From NCBI GenBank assembly GCA_040752355.1, contig JBFMHE010000004.1, positions 120,304-184,303 on the forward strand: 64,000 nucleotides of DNA, read 5' to 3'. The stretch is from Nitrospirota bacterium. GTDB lineage: Bacteria > Nitrospirota > Thermodesulfovibrionia > Thermodesulfovibrionales > Dissulfurispiraceae. Shown here one piece after another: positions 17,513-26,383 of the stretch. A program made the translations under genes and the position numbers. Within the stretch, counting starts at the first letter, position 1. Each line of letters starts with the position of its first letter. The notes beneath the pieces were generated by a model. The model searched no databases. It was not told the origin of the DNA and saw nothing but the letters and a program-made list of their open reading frames with translations.

Positions 17513-18856
17513 TCACCCGATACCGTACTCTTTTATCTTTTCACAGATATTGGTATAGCTGATCTTGAGGAGCTCGGCCGCCTTCGTCTTGTTGCCTCCC
17601 GTCTTGACCAGGGCCTCCTGTATCCGCTGCTTCTCGAGCATCCTCATCTCCTCCTTGAGAGAGAGCAGGGGGGCGGCAGGGGCATGCGGATGCTCGGGCT
17701 TGATCATGAGGGCTATATGGTCAGGGGTAATGGTATCCCCGTGCGCCGCAAGCGCCGCCCTCCTCATGACGTTTTTCAGCTCCCTTATATTGCCCGGCCA
17801 GGAGTGCTCCCTGAGCAGGGCAAGGGCGTCGTCGCTCACGCCCCGTATCTGCTTGTTAAGCTCGGTGCAGGCCTCGAGCAGGAACTTGTGAATGAAAAAC
17901 GGGATATCGTCGCGCCGCTCCCTGAGGGGAGGGACGGTGATCACGAACTCGCCGAGCCGGTAGAAGAGGTCTTCCCTGAACTCCTTGCTGTTGACACATT
18001 GTTTGATGTCCTTGTTGGTCGCGGCGATGATGCGGACGTCCACTGCTACAGGGTCCGTGCTGCCGAGAGGATAGACCCGCTTCCGCTCGATGACGCTGAG
18101 GAGCCTGCTCTGCACATGGGCGGACATGTTCTCCAGCTCGTCGATGAAGATCGTACCGCTGCTCGCCGTCTCGAAATAGCCCACCTTGTTCCTGTCCGCT
18201 CCGGTAAAAGCCCCCTTCCGGTAGCCGAAGAGCTCGCTCTCGACAAGGGTATCCGGGATCAGCCCGATATCGACATGCACGAAGGGCCCCTCGGCGCGCT
18301 TGCTCATGTTGTGGATAACGTTCGCTACCAGGGACTTCCCTGCTCCCGTCTCCCCCTGGATGATGACGGCGAAGTCGGTCTGGGCCACCTGATTGATCTG
18401 GTTGATGACGTTTCTGACAGCGGCGCTTCTGCCGAACGTCTGCTCCAGGGAAAGCTCGAGCGCCGCGGTCGCCCGCTGCACCTCCAGCTCGAGGTCCCGC
18501 TTTTCCACGGCGCGCCTGAGCGTAATGATGAGCCTGTCGAAATCGGGAGGCTTCACCGTGAAGTCGTAGGCCCCGCCCCGCATGGCGTCGACGACGGTAG
18601 GGATATCGCTGTAGGCGGTGAGGATAATGACCGGCACGCGGCTGTTGATTTTCCTGAGCTCCTGCAGCGTTTCGATGCCGCTCATCTGAGGCATATTCAG
18701 GTCGAGGAGCACCACATCGGGAAGCTCTCTCTTGAAGGCCGCGAGAGCGCGCAATCCGTTGGGCGCCTCTTCGGTCCGGAATCCCTCGTCGTTAAGGACA
18801 TCCCTGACGATGGACCTCAGGTTCTCGTCGTCGTCGACAATAAGCACTCTCTTCAC
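17513..18856 (-). CDS. Sigma-54-dependent response regulator (NtrC family)
   Basis: About 447 residues: receiver domain (VLIVDDDENLR, phospho-Asp in LLDLNMP, KPP), AAA+ domain with Walker A GETGAGKS, the sigma-54 contact GAFTGA, and Walker B FIDELENM, then a Fis-type helix-turn-helix (GGNKTKAAELLKISYTNICEKI). GTG 18856 gives a standard receiver N-terminus and follows GGAGAGGG; the longer frame from 18949 adds 31 residues inside the kinase gene. It is the last gene of the TonB-peptide-maturase-SBP-kinase run and should activate sigma-54 promoters in response to the upstream kinase. Confidence 0.93.
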   Translation of the reverse strand: MKRVLIVDDDENLRSIVRDVLNDEGFRTEEAPNGLRALAAFKRELPDVVLLDLNMPQMSGIETLQELRKINSRVPVIILTAYSDIPTVVDAMRGGAYDFTVKPPDFDRLIITLRRAVEKRDLELEVQRATAALELSLEQTFGRSAAVRNVINQINQVAQTDFAVIIQGETGAGKSLVANVIHNMSKRAEGPFVHVDIGLIPDTLVESELFGYRKGAFTGADRNKVGYFETASSGTIFIDELENMSAHVQSRLLSVIERKRVYPLGSTDPVAVDVRIIAATNKDIKQCVNSKEFREDLFYRLGEFVITVPPLRERRDDIPFFIHKFLLEACTELNKQIRGVSDDALALLREHSWPGNIRELKNVMRRAALAAHGDTITPDHIALMIKPEHPHAPAAPLLSLKEEMRMLEKQRIQEALVKTGGNKTKAAELLKISYTNICEKIKEYGIG

Positions 18857-18899
18857 GTCTGCTTCACCCTCTCCGCCATGCTGCTCCCACGCTGCTCTA

Positions 18900-20498
18900 T
18901 CATTCCGCCTCTTCCCCGGCACGACCGGATTTCCGGTTCGTCTCGGCAAGGGGTAGATAAATGGTGAAGGCGGTTCCCCTGCCCTCTCCGGTCTTCACCT
19001 CGATAGTGCCCTTGTAGTGCTCGACAATGCCGTACACGATCGAGAGGCCGAGACCGACGCCTTTGCCGACCTCTTTCGTGGTGAAGAAGGGTTCGAAGAT
19101 CCGATCCCGGACCTGCTCGTCGATACCGGCTCCTCCGTCCGCTACGCAGATTACCGCATAGTACCCCGGCTTCAGTTGCACATGATTATACCCTCTTTCC
19201 GCCCGGACCTCCACTGCATCGGTCCTGACCGACACCGCTCCTCCTTCGGGCATGGCGTCTCGGGCGTTGGTAACGAGGTTCATGAGCACCTGCTCTATCT
19301 GGACCCGGTCGGCCATTACCACGATCGCCCCGGGGCACAAGGAGAAACTGCACTCGACCTGTTCGCCGGCCAGGCTCACGAGGGTCGTCTGCATCTGCGC
19401 GACGAGCGTGTTGAGCTCGAGGGGTTTCGGCTGAACCGCCTGCCCTTTGCTGAAGATGAGCAGGCTCTGGATGAGGTCCTGCGCTTTATGCAGGGAGTCC
19501 TGCATCTTCCCCGTATATTCGAGGAGCGGGCTGCTGCGGTCGAGCCTTTTCTGCAAGAGGTACACCGAGCCCTTGACCGTGGTGAGGAGGTTGTTGAAGT
19601 CATGGGCGATTCCTTTTGCCAGGGTACCGACCGCCTCGAGCTTTCTGGACTGTGCAAGCTGCTTCTCGAGGAGCGCCTTCTCCTCCTCGCGCTTGCGAAG
19701 GTCCTCGGACATGGTATTGAACGCCCCGGCCAGCCTGCCGATCTCGTCATCCGACTCGATCGGCACCTGCCGCACCGCTTCCCCTTTCCCCAGCAGCCTC
19801 ACCTGCTCGGTCAGCTTGCCCAGGGGGCGGGTGACCTTTCGCACCGTGATCAGGATGATGAGTGACCCGGAAATGATGAACAGCACGGCGATCGTGGAAT
19901 GCTGCACCAGGATGGACTCCATGGCCTTGTTCATGGTGCGCTTGTCCATCACGATCGTGACATACCCGATAACCCTCTCGGTCTTTGCCTGATTCGCCTC
20001 GCTGAAATAGAGCGACTCTATCGCGTGGTCGAACACCTCCAGCATTACCGGGCGCACGAAGACCAGCCCTGATGCTGTTTCGGCAAACTCGTGCACCGGG
20101 GAGGCGTGAATGCCTGAGTCAGGGCCTCCCTCGACGCGGGCCGCCTGCGGCTCGACGGAAGTCAGCGATTTAGCCGCGGTAAAGAGATGCCGGCCCTCGG
20201 CAGTCGAGATCGAGACCGACACGACGTCCCTCTGGTTCATCATGCCCTGAGCGAGATCCCTGAGGACCTCGACATTCTCGGCGAAGACTCCTGTCCTCGC
20301 ATTATGCGCCAGCAGGCTCGCCAGCATTCTCCCCTCCTTGATCAGGGCATCCCTCACCTCCCTGCTCTGGTGATGGACCAGGAGGACGGTAAAGGTCGAG
20401 AGCACCGCCGCGATGACCGCGATAAAGGCGCTCACGATCTTGACCCCGAAGCTCTTTCTCAGCTCGTCGAATGAAGAGAGCCCGGGAAAGCGTCTCAT
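18900..20498 (-). CDS. Membrane sensor histidine kinase
   Basis: The 532-residue protein has a first membrane helix near residues 21-42, a ~160-residue periplasmic sensor region, a second helix near 203-223 ([16 protein letters not shown]), HAMP ([12 protein letters not shown]), a short coiled coil, the H-box [11 protein letters not shown]-box ([10 protein letters not shown]) and G-boxes ([16 protein letters not shown]). Its ATG overlaps the stop of the substrate-binding-protein gene (ATGA), suggesting the binding protein presents a ligand to this kinase's periplasmic domain. Cognate regulator is the next gene. Confidence 0.93.
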   Translation of the reverse strand: MRRFPGLSSFDELRKSFGVKIVSAFIAVIAAVLSTFTVLLVHHQSREVRDALIKEGRMLASLLAHNARTGVFAENVEVLRDLAQGMMNQRDVVSVSISTAEGRHLFTAAKSLTSVEPQAARVEGGPDSGIHASPVHEFAETASGLVFVRPVMLEVFDHAIESLYFSEANQAKTERVIGYVTIVMDKRTMNKAMESILVQHSTIAVLFIISGSLIILITVRKVTRPLGKLTEQVRLLGKGEAVRQVPIESDDEIGRLAGAFNTMSEDLRKREEEKALLEKQLAQSRKLEAVGTLAKGIAHDFNNLLTTVKGSVYLLQKRLDRSSPLLEYTGKMQDSLHKAQDLIQSLLIFSKGQAVQPKPLELNTLVAQMQTTLVSLAGEQVECSFSLCPGAIVVMADRVQIEQVLMNLVTNARDAMPEGGAVSVRTDAVEVRAERGYNHVQLKPGYYAVICVADGGAGIDEQVRDRIFEPFFTTKEVGKGVGLGLSIVYGIVEHYKGTIEVKTGEGRGTAFTIYLPLAETNRKSGRAGEEAE

Positions 20499-21505
20499 GG
20501 CACGAACCGCCCCCCGCCGCGCGTCACCGCCTCCTCCCTGATCGCTATCCCGAGCTTCCTCGCTATCTTCCTGTTGACCGAGAGGACCGTTTTCCGTGCA
20601 TTGACGCGGAGAGGGCCTCTCCCGGCCTGGCCGCTCAGCACCGCCCGCGCAATCTCCCCGGTCTGGACGCCGAGGTCATACGGGCTGATCGTCAATGCCG
20701 CAAGCGCCCCCATCTCGACATATTTGTCCGAGAACGAGAAGAGCGGGATGTTGTGCTGGAACGAAAAGAGCAGCATGGCGTTCACCGTCTCGGAGTTGAC
20801 GACCGTGGCGTCGGGCAGCATCCAGAAGAGGTCGATCTTGTCTCTCATGCCCTCGACGAGCGAAGGCACCTCGCGCGGTGCGCCGGCCTCGCGCAGCACC
20901 AGCTCGACTCCTTTATCGCGGGCGACCCTCGCTGCCTCGCGCACGAAAGAGCCCGTACTGTTCGGATCATAAACGATGCCGAGCCGCCGGGCATGGGGGA
21001 AGAGCTCGAGCAGGGAGCCGAGGTAAAGCTCCGGAGGGATCTGCATGCTCACCCCCGATATGTTGCCCGGCGCGTCGTCGAGCGATTCCGAAGGAAGGAC
21101 CATGGAGTAGAATACCGGCACCTCCCTGATCGTTCTGACCTGCCTGAAGGCGTCGGTGCCGATGGCGAGCACCGCGTCAGGGGAGAGGGCGAGGATTCTC
21201 CGGGCAATGTCCTGTTTCTCCGTTTTGGAAAGATTGATCTCGATGACCGTGCATTTACAGGCGCTCTTGAACCCCTCCAGCGCATCGTTATAGGGTTTGA
21301 TGCCGGCGCTCTTCACCACGACGATATCGAGGGCATGGGCGAGAGAGAGCGGAGAAAAGAACAGCAGGATGATGAGGACGTCAAGAAAGACAGCCCCCGG
21401 ACTCCGGGAGGGCCGCAGCATCTCCACGGCGGAGGCATGCGCCACTGTCCTGACGGCGCTGCCGCAGCCGGCCGTACAATGACAAGAGCCTCTCTCGTAA
21501 CGCAT
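20495..21505 (-). CDS. ABC-transporter-type substrate-binding protein, no transporter
   Basis: The mature part (ALDIVVVKSAGIKPYNDALE onward) matches the ABC_sub_bind family: SPDAVLAIGTDAF, VPVFYSMVLPSE, RLGIVYDPNSTGSFVREAARVA, PLFSFSDKYVEMGALAALTISPYDLG. A hydrophobic export segment (VFLDVLIILLFFSPLSLAHA) precedes it. I chose ATG 21505, which has GGGGGA five bases upstream; ATG 21421 would give a more compact signal peptide. The long frame upstream is a shadow of the maturase gene. No permease or ATPase gene is nearby, so a sensory role with the adjacent kinase is more likely than transport. Confidence 0.85.
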   Translation of the reverse strand: MRYERGSCHCTAGCGSAVRTVAHASAVEMLRPSRSPGAVFLDVLIILLFFSPLSLAHALDIVVVKSAGIKPYNDALEGFKSACKCTVIEINLSKTEKQDIARRILALSPDAVLAIGTDAFRQVRTIREVPVFYSMVLPSESLDDAPGNISGVSMQIPPELYLGSLLELFPHARRLGIVYDPNSTGSFVREAARVARDKGVELVLREAGAPREVPSLVEGMRDKIDLFWMLPDATVVNSETVNAMLLFSFQHNIPLFSFSDKYVEMGALAALTISPYDLGVQTGEIARAVLSGQAGRGPLRVNARKTVLSVNRKIARKLGIAIREEAVTRGGGRFVP

Positions 21506-21522
21506 GTTCCCCCTGTTTCTCC

Positions 21523-22815
21523 TCATGTTCCGGCGCCGCTTTCCCGCTCCGCGTCCTGGTGCACCAGCTCGCCCAGCACCGCATCGAAATAGGGCTTCCT
21601 GCACTCGACGCCCTCCATGCTCCCCTCGCGCACCAGCCGCATATACCGGCAGCCGCCGAAGCACAAGGGCAGATACGCACAGGCGAGGCACTGCTCGTTC
21701 TTCCAGTTGTCGAGATGATGGGACTGCCGGTACTCTTCCACTTTGTCCGCTATATGCCCGACGCAATACTGCCGCCTGCCTATCAGCCCGGGGCATTTGT
21801 ACAGGCTCCCGTCGTAATGGACGACGAAGCTGCTGTTCAGCTCGATCATACAGGGAGAAGGCATGATCCGGGGGGTGCGGTATCCCCTCTTCATGATCTC
21901 GTTGCGCAGGAACACGCTCGCCTCGAAGAGCCACGGCTCGTTCAGCGACGCGCAGCCGTCGTTGAAATCGGGCAGCGCATACTCGCTGCTCTCCTGCGCG
22001 ACCGGGTCGAACTTTACCGCGCGTATCTTATCGGGGGTCAGGCCCTCCTCAATGAGATAGTCGAGGAGGCGGGGAAATCCGGGATACGAATCCCTCGTGT
22101 AGTTGCCCCCTATCTGTATATTCGTCAGATCGCAGATTTCATGGATAGTGCGGATGATGCTGTCGAACGACCCCCTGCCGGACTTGAACGGCCGGAATGC
22201 ATCATGCACCTCCCGCGGACCGTCGAGGGTCACTTTTGCGCTGTTCAGCCCGAGCGGTTTGAGCTTTTCGACGACGCTCCGGGTGAGGAGCGTCCCGTTG
22301 GTCACGAGCGAGAGGATGAACTTGACGTTCCTGGCCCGGGCGAGCGCCTTCACCCGTTCGGCTATCGAGACGATCTGCTCCAGGCTGAGCAGCGGCTCGC
22401 CGCCGTAAAACGTGATACGCAGCTCTTCCTTGCCGTCGAGGGAATTCTCTATGAAAGCGATAAGGGCGTCCGCCGTATCGGCGGACAGGAAGAGCCGCCC
22501 CTTTCTCGTGCCCTCGAAACAGTAGGTACAGGCGAGATTGCAGTCGAGGTTCATCACTACGATGAGATCGAGACGTTTGCGAAGGGCGTTGATATCTTCG
22601 ATGAACCCGAGCAGCTCGGCCTGCTCATCGTGCTCGGCAATAATACCGAGCTCCTTGAGCGTATCGCTCTCCTCATCCGAGAGGGCACCGCGAGCGATAT
22701 CGTCGATTACAGCGGCAGGCACGAGGAGAGCCGAAGATTTCTTCGACGAAAAGAACAGCGAGAGATCGCTGTCTGCCTTATACGGAAACGTGAGACAATA
22801 TCGTGATACCTTCAT
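21523..22815 (-). CDS. Radical SAM/SPASM peptide maturase (geopeptide-maturase-like)
   Basis: The 430-residue enzyme has an N-terminal ~75-residue recognition region, the radical SAM motif CNLACTYC (near residue 92) that binds the catalytic 4Fe-4S cluster, the FYGGEPLL SAM-binding motif, and a C-terminal SPASM region with further cysteines (CPGLIGRRQYC; CLACAYLPLCFGGCRYM; C in VECRKPYF) for auxiliary clusters. This is the architecture of enzymes that crosslink or modify ribosomal peptides. The N-terminus (MKVSRYCLTFPYK, then SALLVPAAVIDDI) recalls the maturases described for Geobacter geopeptides. A 37-codon cysteine-containing peptide is encoded 135 bp upstream. Confidence 0.92.
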   Translation of the reverse strand: MKVSRYCLTFPYKADSDLSLFFSSKKSSALLVPAAVIDDIARGALSDEESDTLKELGIIAEHDEQAELLGFIEDINALRKRLDLIVVMNLDCNLACTYCFEGTRKGRLFLSADTADALIAFIENSLDGKEELRITFYGGEPLLSLEQIVSIAERVKALARARNVKFILSLVTNGTLLTRSVVEKLKPLGLNSAKVTLDGPREVHDAFRPFKSGRGSFDSIIRTIHEICDLTNIQIGGNYTRDSYPGFPRLLDYLIEEGLTPDKIRAVKFDPVAQESSEYALPDFNDGCASLNEPWLFEASVFLRNEIMKRGYRTPRIMPSPCMIELNSSFVVHYDGSLYKCPGLIGRRQYCVGHIADKVEEYRQSHHLDNWKNEQCLACAYLPLCFGGCRYMRLVREGSMEGVECRKPYFDAVLGELVHQDAERESGAGT

Positions 22816-22906
22816 CAGTCATTCAACGAGGAGCGTCTTCTCCCGCTGTCCACAACACGAGAATCCGCTCTCATCATCTACTTTCCCCCCATCAGGAAAA
22901 GATAGT

Positions 22907-22928
22907 AGGGGGAGGCGATGCTCCCCCT
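22907..22928 (-). terminator. Attenuator-like hairpin between peptide and maturase genes
   Basis: On the minus strand AGGGGGAG-CATCGC-CTCCCCCT forms an 8-bp GC-rich stem 22 bp after the peptide stop, followed by ACTATCTTTTCC. A partial terminator here would make more precursor than enzyme, a common RiPP arrangement. Confidence 0.6.
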
Positions 22929-22950
22929 CCGATAAATGGTTACAATTCGG

Positions 22951-23064
22951 TTAAAACCAATAGATAAAGACGTAAGCGCCGACACAGCAAGCACTTTCCG
23001 CGGTTATCCTTTCTCTGTCCATTCCCTTATCGAGCACCACGATGCGATTCTGCATGTTCGTCAT
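22951..23064 (-). CDS. Putative RiPP precursor, 37 codons, geopeptide-like
   Basis: ATG 23064 to TAA 22951; a second in-frame ATG is at 23055. The overlapping GGAGAAAGGAG site is suitably placed for either. The product begins MTNMQNRIVVLDKGMDRERI, then TAES, and ends ACCVGAYVFIYWF. The first half is a polar, leader-like region; the last 13 residues hold an adjacent Cys pair, Gly-Ala and aromatic residues (Y, F, Y, W, F), good substrates for radical SAM crosslinking. It lies between the TonB receptor gene and the radical SAM/SPASM maturase gene, on the same strand, with a hairpin on each side. I recall a CC-G-like core in geopeptides, but this needs a database check. Confidence 0.8.
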   Translation of the reverse strand: MTNMQNRIVVLDKGMDRERITAESACCVGAYVFIYWF

Positions 23065-23084
23065 GCTCCTTTCTCCACAAAATG

Positions 23085-23102
23085 AGGACCCTGAAGGGTC
23101 CT
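23085..23102. terminator. Short hairpin between receptor and peptide genes
   Basis: AGGACCC-TGAA-GGGTCCT is a perfect 7-bp stem with a tetraloop, 9 bp after the TonB receptor stop. On the minus strand CATTTTGTGG follows. It may end the receptor message or protect the 5' end of the peptide message. Confidence 0.5.
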
Positions 23103-23110
23103 GATGGTTC

Positions 23111-24997
23111 CTAGAACTTATAGCGTATCCCTCCCTCGAACCACCGTCCTGGATTCTTATAAAACCCTATAAAATACTGTGAGCCATTAAAAATGTTATT
23201 CGCACTCGCAAACAGCTCAGCACTCTGATCTTCTCGCCGATAGAGTATTTTCGTAACAGTAAGGTCGACAATAAATGAAGAGTAGTTCCCTATCACTGGT
23301 CCCGACGGTGTAGCTACTCCAGCTGAATCCCACCATATATAATGCCCTTTCATGAACGCAGTGATTGATTTCTTGTCATCGTATTGCACGCTGAAGTCAT
23401 ATGTATAACGGGGGGTATTCCGGACCGTCTCGCCGGTGTCTCGGTCTTCCGAAGCGATAAAGGTGAAGCCGGCGGAGAGAGAGGTATTATAGACTGGGAC
23501 GGTCTTCACCTCGAACTCTACCCCCTGCCTCCTTCTCCGCTCGCTGTTTTTATAGGTAAACAGGGAAGGAGCGATCGATTGTCCGGTGATGAAGTCTTTT
23601 ATGTCATGCCGGAAAAGAGAAAGCTTCACCCACATAGAATCAAGAAGCACGGTCTCCGCGCCGACCTGGTAGGACCATACCTTCTCGACCTCGAGGTCGG
23701 GATTGGGTGTAAAAAAGGAAGTGTTCGCATACGTATAGGAGAGAGGAGGGATATGAAATCCCCGCGCAACGTAAGCCCTCAGGAGAGTCTTCTTCATCAA
23801 GCTGTAGGTGAGGCCGAGGCTCGGGCTGAAAAAGTCACCGTTAGTGTTCGTATGGTCATACCGGACACCCGGAGTCAGGGAGAGCCTTCCCCAGGTGATC
23901 GTATCATTCGCAAAGAGCGCCCACTTCTCCAGCTCTTGCTCGCCCCCAGCTACCGTATTCGATTTCAATGTCCTGTCGTCGAAATCCATCCCGACAACAA
24001 CGTTATGACTATCCGGCTTCCAGGTAAGCTTTATACTCGCGCCGTACCCCTTATCCCTGTAATTATCCTCCCGGCTGTCCGAAAACCTGTTAAAGACGAG
24101 ACGAGATGCCCTGAGGGATACGAGCATATTCGTTTCATCATTGAAAGCATGGTGGAACGAGAGCGTCGAGAAGAGATTCCTGAAATCGTTATCGACCTCG
24201 ACCCCGCCAAACTCGGTCTCGCCCCGGTCTCCCTTATCGTAGCCCAGGGTAAAGGTGACTGCGGTATGCCGTTCGATATCATAAGTTAGCTTTGTATATA
24301 TATGGTTATTCGCTATATCGTTGTTGGCCCTGAACCCGTCGGAGCTCAGCCTCCCGGCATAAAGGTAATATCCCGCCTTCCCGCTGGTGCCGGACAGCTC
24401 TGCCCTGTAATCCATGGTCTCCCGCTCGCCGTACGATCCCGAGAGGGTACCGCTGAGCGCCCTGTCGCTCTTCGGCGACTTCGTGATCACATTGATAATG
24501 CCGCCGAGCGACGACCCCCATGCCGAAGAGGCAGGTCCCTTGATAATTTCTATACGTTCGATGTGCTGCACCGGTATGGCCCCGGTATCGGCGACATTGT
24601 CGGAGACCAGCCCCATATTAACTCCGTCGAGAAAGACCGTCACATGCCGCTGCTCCGAGCCCTGGATATGCACCGGCGCACTGCTCCCCGGAGCGCCGGT
24701 AGTGAACACCTGGACCCCCGGTATAGTATTCAACACCTCGCCCAGGGTGTGGGCGTTCATGAGCTCGATCGCCTCTGCGGTGATAACCGTGACGTTCTCG
24801 GCAGTCTGGCTGATCGGCTTGGGGCTTCGGGTGGGGGATTCGACGATGAGCTCCTCTTCCTTGAAATACATGAGGAGAAAGTTCCGCTCCTCCTCGGACT
24901 GGGCGGACGCCGGCGAGGGAAAAGGAGGAAAAACAGCACAGCCAAGCGCTATGAGGGCTGAGAAGATTTTTACCCGGTTCCGCAAGATACCCCCCAA
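23111..24997 (-). CDS. TonB-dependent outer-membrane receptor
   Basis: The 628-residue protein has a Sec signal peptide (IFSALIALGCAVF through PASAQ), a TonB-box-like EEELIVES, a plug domain (ENVTVITAEAIELM, LGEVLNTIPGVQV, RIEIIKGPASSAWGSSLGGIINVITK), a 22-strand barrel and a terminal Phe (GGIRYKF) required for barrel assembly. Substrate is unknown; the plug resembles the BtuB/ferric-siderophore type. Starts are non-ATG: TTG 24997 or TTG 24985, the latter with GGGGGG just upstream. It is the first gene of the peptide-maturase-sensor run, so it may import the mature peptide or the peptide's ligand. Confidence 0.92.
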   Translation of the reverse strand: MGGILRNRVKIFSALIALGCAVFPPFPSPASAQSEEERNFLLMYFKEEELIVESPTRSPKPISQTAENVTVITAEAIELMNAHTLGEVLNTIPGVQVFTTGAPGSSAPVHIQGSEQRHVTVFLDGVNMGLVSDNVADTGAIPVQHIERIEIIKGPASSAWGSSLGGIINVITKSPKSDRALSGTLSGSYGERETMDYRAELSGTSGKAGYYLYAGRLSSDGFRANNDIANNHIYTKLTYDIERHTAVTFTLGYDKGDRGETEFGGVEVDNDFRNLFSTLSFHHAFNDETNMLVSLRASRLVFNRFSDSREDNYRDKGYGASIKLTWKPDSHNVVVGMDFDDRTLKSNTVAGGEQELEKWALFANDTITWGRLSLTPGVRYDHTNTNGDFFSPSLGLTYSLMKKTLLRAYVARGFHIPPLSYTYANTSFFTPNPDLEVEKVWSYQVGAETVLLDSMWVKLSLFRHDIKDFITGQSIAPSLFTYKNSERRRRQGVEFEVKTVPVYNTSLSAGFTFIASEDRDTGETVRNTPRYTYDFSVQYDDKKSITAFMKGHYIWWDSAGVATPSGPVIGNYSSFIVDLTVTKILYRREDQSAELFASANNIFNGSQYFIGFYKNPGRWFEGGIRYKF

Positions 24998-25300
24998 AGC
25001 AATTTTTACCCCCCGCCCTGAAGTTGAATGATTATAGCAGAACCCCTTAGCGAAAAAGCAATGACTCCCCGCCCCCGCACAGCCTCATGACACCATAAGA
25101 TACTGATTTATATGTTTATATTAATTCAAGGTCCTCCGGCATGCCTGTGGGTATATCATGAAAAAGGCCTTTCCCCGTCATCCCGGACCTCCGCGAGGAG
25201 CTGCTGCGACCGGAATGACAGGTGTCGCGTCCATTACTTATGAACACCCTGGTAAGAGTTACTCCCCGATAGCGCTGCTAATGGTATAATCATCGATACC
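24998..25300. promoter_or_regulatory. Divergent intergenic region with candidate promoters
   Basis: No gene seen. On the minus strand TATAAT (25036-25031) with a poor TTGCTT 19 bp upstream could serve the TonB-led operon. On the plus strand TATAAT (25285-25290) lies only 10 bp before the korA-like ATG, which would give a nearly leaderless message. I found no clear sigma-54 -24/-12 site and no riboswitch signature. Confidence 0.35.
25176..25221. repeat. REP-like palindrome
   Basis: GTCATCCCGG and CCGGAATGAC form the outer arms around an inner CTCC-GCGA-GGAG hairpin. The GTCATTCCGG type is a common bacterial repetitive palindrome. It sits between divergent genes, so it is not a terminator. Confidence 0.6.
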
Positions 25301-26368
25301 ATGAAACGCATCCTTATGAGAGGCAACGAGGCGATTGCGGAGGCGGCGGTGCAGGCCGGCTGCACCTTTTATGCGGGTTATCCCATAACGCCGCAGAACG
25401 AGATACCGGAGTACCTCTCGTGGCGTCTTCCCCAGGCAGGCGGCGTCTTCATCCAGGCGGAGAGCGAGCTGGCGGCCATCAACATGGTCTTCGGCGCCTC
25501 GGCCTGCGGGGCCCGGGCCATGACTTCGTCGAGCGGTCCCGGGATGAGCCTGAAGCAGGAGGGGATTTCGTTCCTCGCGGGAGCGGAGCTTCCCGCCGTT
25601 ATTGTGAACATGCAGCGGGGGGGGCCCGGCCTGGGGAACATATCGGCAAGTCAGGCCGACTATTTCCAGACCGTCAAAGGAGGGGGCCACGGCGACTACC
25701 GCCTCCTCGTCTATGCGCCGTACAACCTGCAGGAGCTCTGGGATCTCACCATGCTCGCCTTCGACAAGGCCGACGAATATCGCACCCCGGTGATGCTCCT
25801 GGGAGACGGCATTCTCGGCCAGATGATGGAGCCCTTTTTCCCCTCGCCGTACACGAGGCCGGAGCTGCCGGAGAAGACCTGGGCACTCACCGGATGCAAG
25901 GGCCGGCCGCCCTCGATGGTGAAATCGCTCTTCATGGGGGAGGGGGAGCTGGAAAAGAGAAATTACCATCTCCAGGAGAAATACAGGAGGATACGGGAGC
26001 GCGAGGTCCGCTTCGAGCTCTGCCATACGGACGATGCGGAGCTGATCATCGTGGCCTTCGGCATCGCCGCCCGCATCTCCCAGGCTGCGGTCAAGCGGCT
26101 GCGGAGCGAGGGGTATCCTGTCGGCCTCCTCAGGCCGATAACGCTCTTCCCCTTCCCGGAACAGGCGATCTCCCGGCTGGCGGACAGCAAGAGGGTCTTT
26201 GTCACTGTCGAGCTGAATGCAGGGCAGATGGTCGAGGATGTGCGGCTCGCTGTCAACGGGAAAGCGGAAGTACGGTTCCACGGCAGGCCCGGCGGCGCGA
26301 TCATCACCCCCGAAGAGCTCTACGAAGCGCTGCTCGCCGACCTGCGCGACAAACGCGCAGCGCTCTAG
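25301..26368 (+). CDS. 2-oxoacid:ferredoxin oxidoreductase, alpha-type subunit (KorA/VorB-like)
   Basis: The 355-residue protein has the domain I/domain II arrangement of KorA/VorB: GNEAIAEAAVQAGCTFYAGYPITPQNEI, the SSSGPGMSLKQEGISFLAGAELPAV segment, GGPGLGNISASQADYFQ, then the C-terminal RPITLFPFPEQAI and VFVTVELNAGQMVEDVRLAV. It would act with a thiamine-diphosphate beta subunit, a gamma subunit and a ferredoxin to convert a 2-oxoacid to its acyl-CoA, or the reverse. None of those subunit genes is adjacent: the left neighbour is a divergent gene and the right one convergent. It is an orphan, probably working with partners encoded elsewhere. Confidence 0.9.
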   Translation: MKRILMRGNEAIAEAAVQAGCTFYAGYPITPQNEIPEYLSWRLPQAGGVFIQAESELAAINMVFGASACGARAMTSSSGPGMSLKQEGISFLAGAELPAVIVNMQRGGPGLGNISASQADYFQTVKGGGHGDYRLLVYAPYNLQELWDLTMLAFDKADEYRTPVMLLGDGILGQMMEPFFPSPYTRPELPEKTWALTGCKGRPPSMVKSLFMGEGELEKRNYHLQEKYRRIREREVRFELCHTDDAELIIVAFGIAARISQAAVKRLRSEGYPVGLLRPITLFPFPEQAISRLADSKRVFVTVELNAGQMVEDVRLAVNGKAEVRFHGRPGGAIITPEELYEALLADLRDKRAAL

Positions 26369-26383
26369 CCGCGGCAGTGCGCC

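Noticed and set aside
24998..25300. Cobalamin or other riboswitch upstream of the TonB receptor
   Set aside because: No conserved B12-box-like string or convincing multi-stem leader was found on the minus strand.
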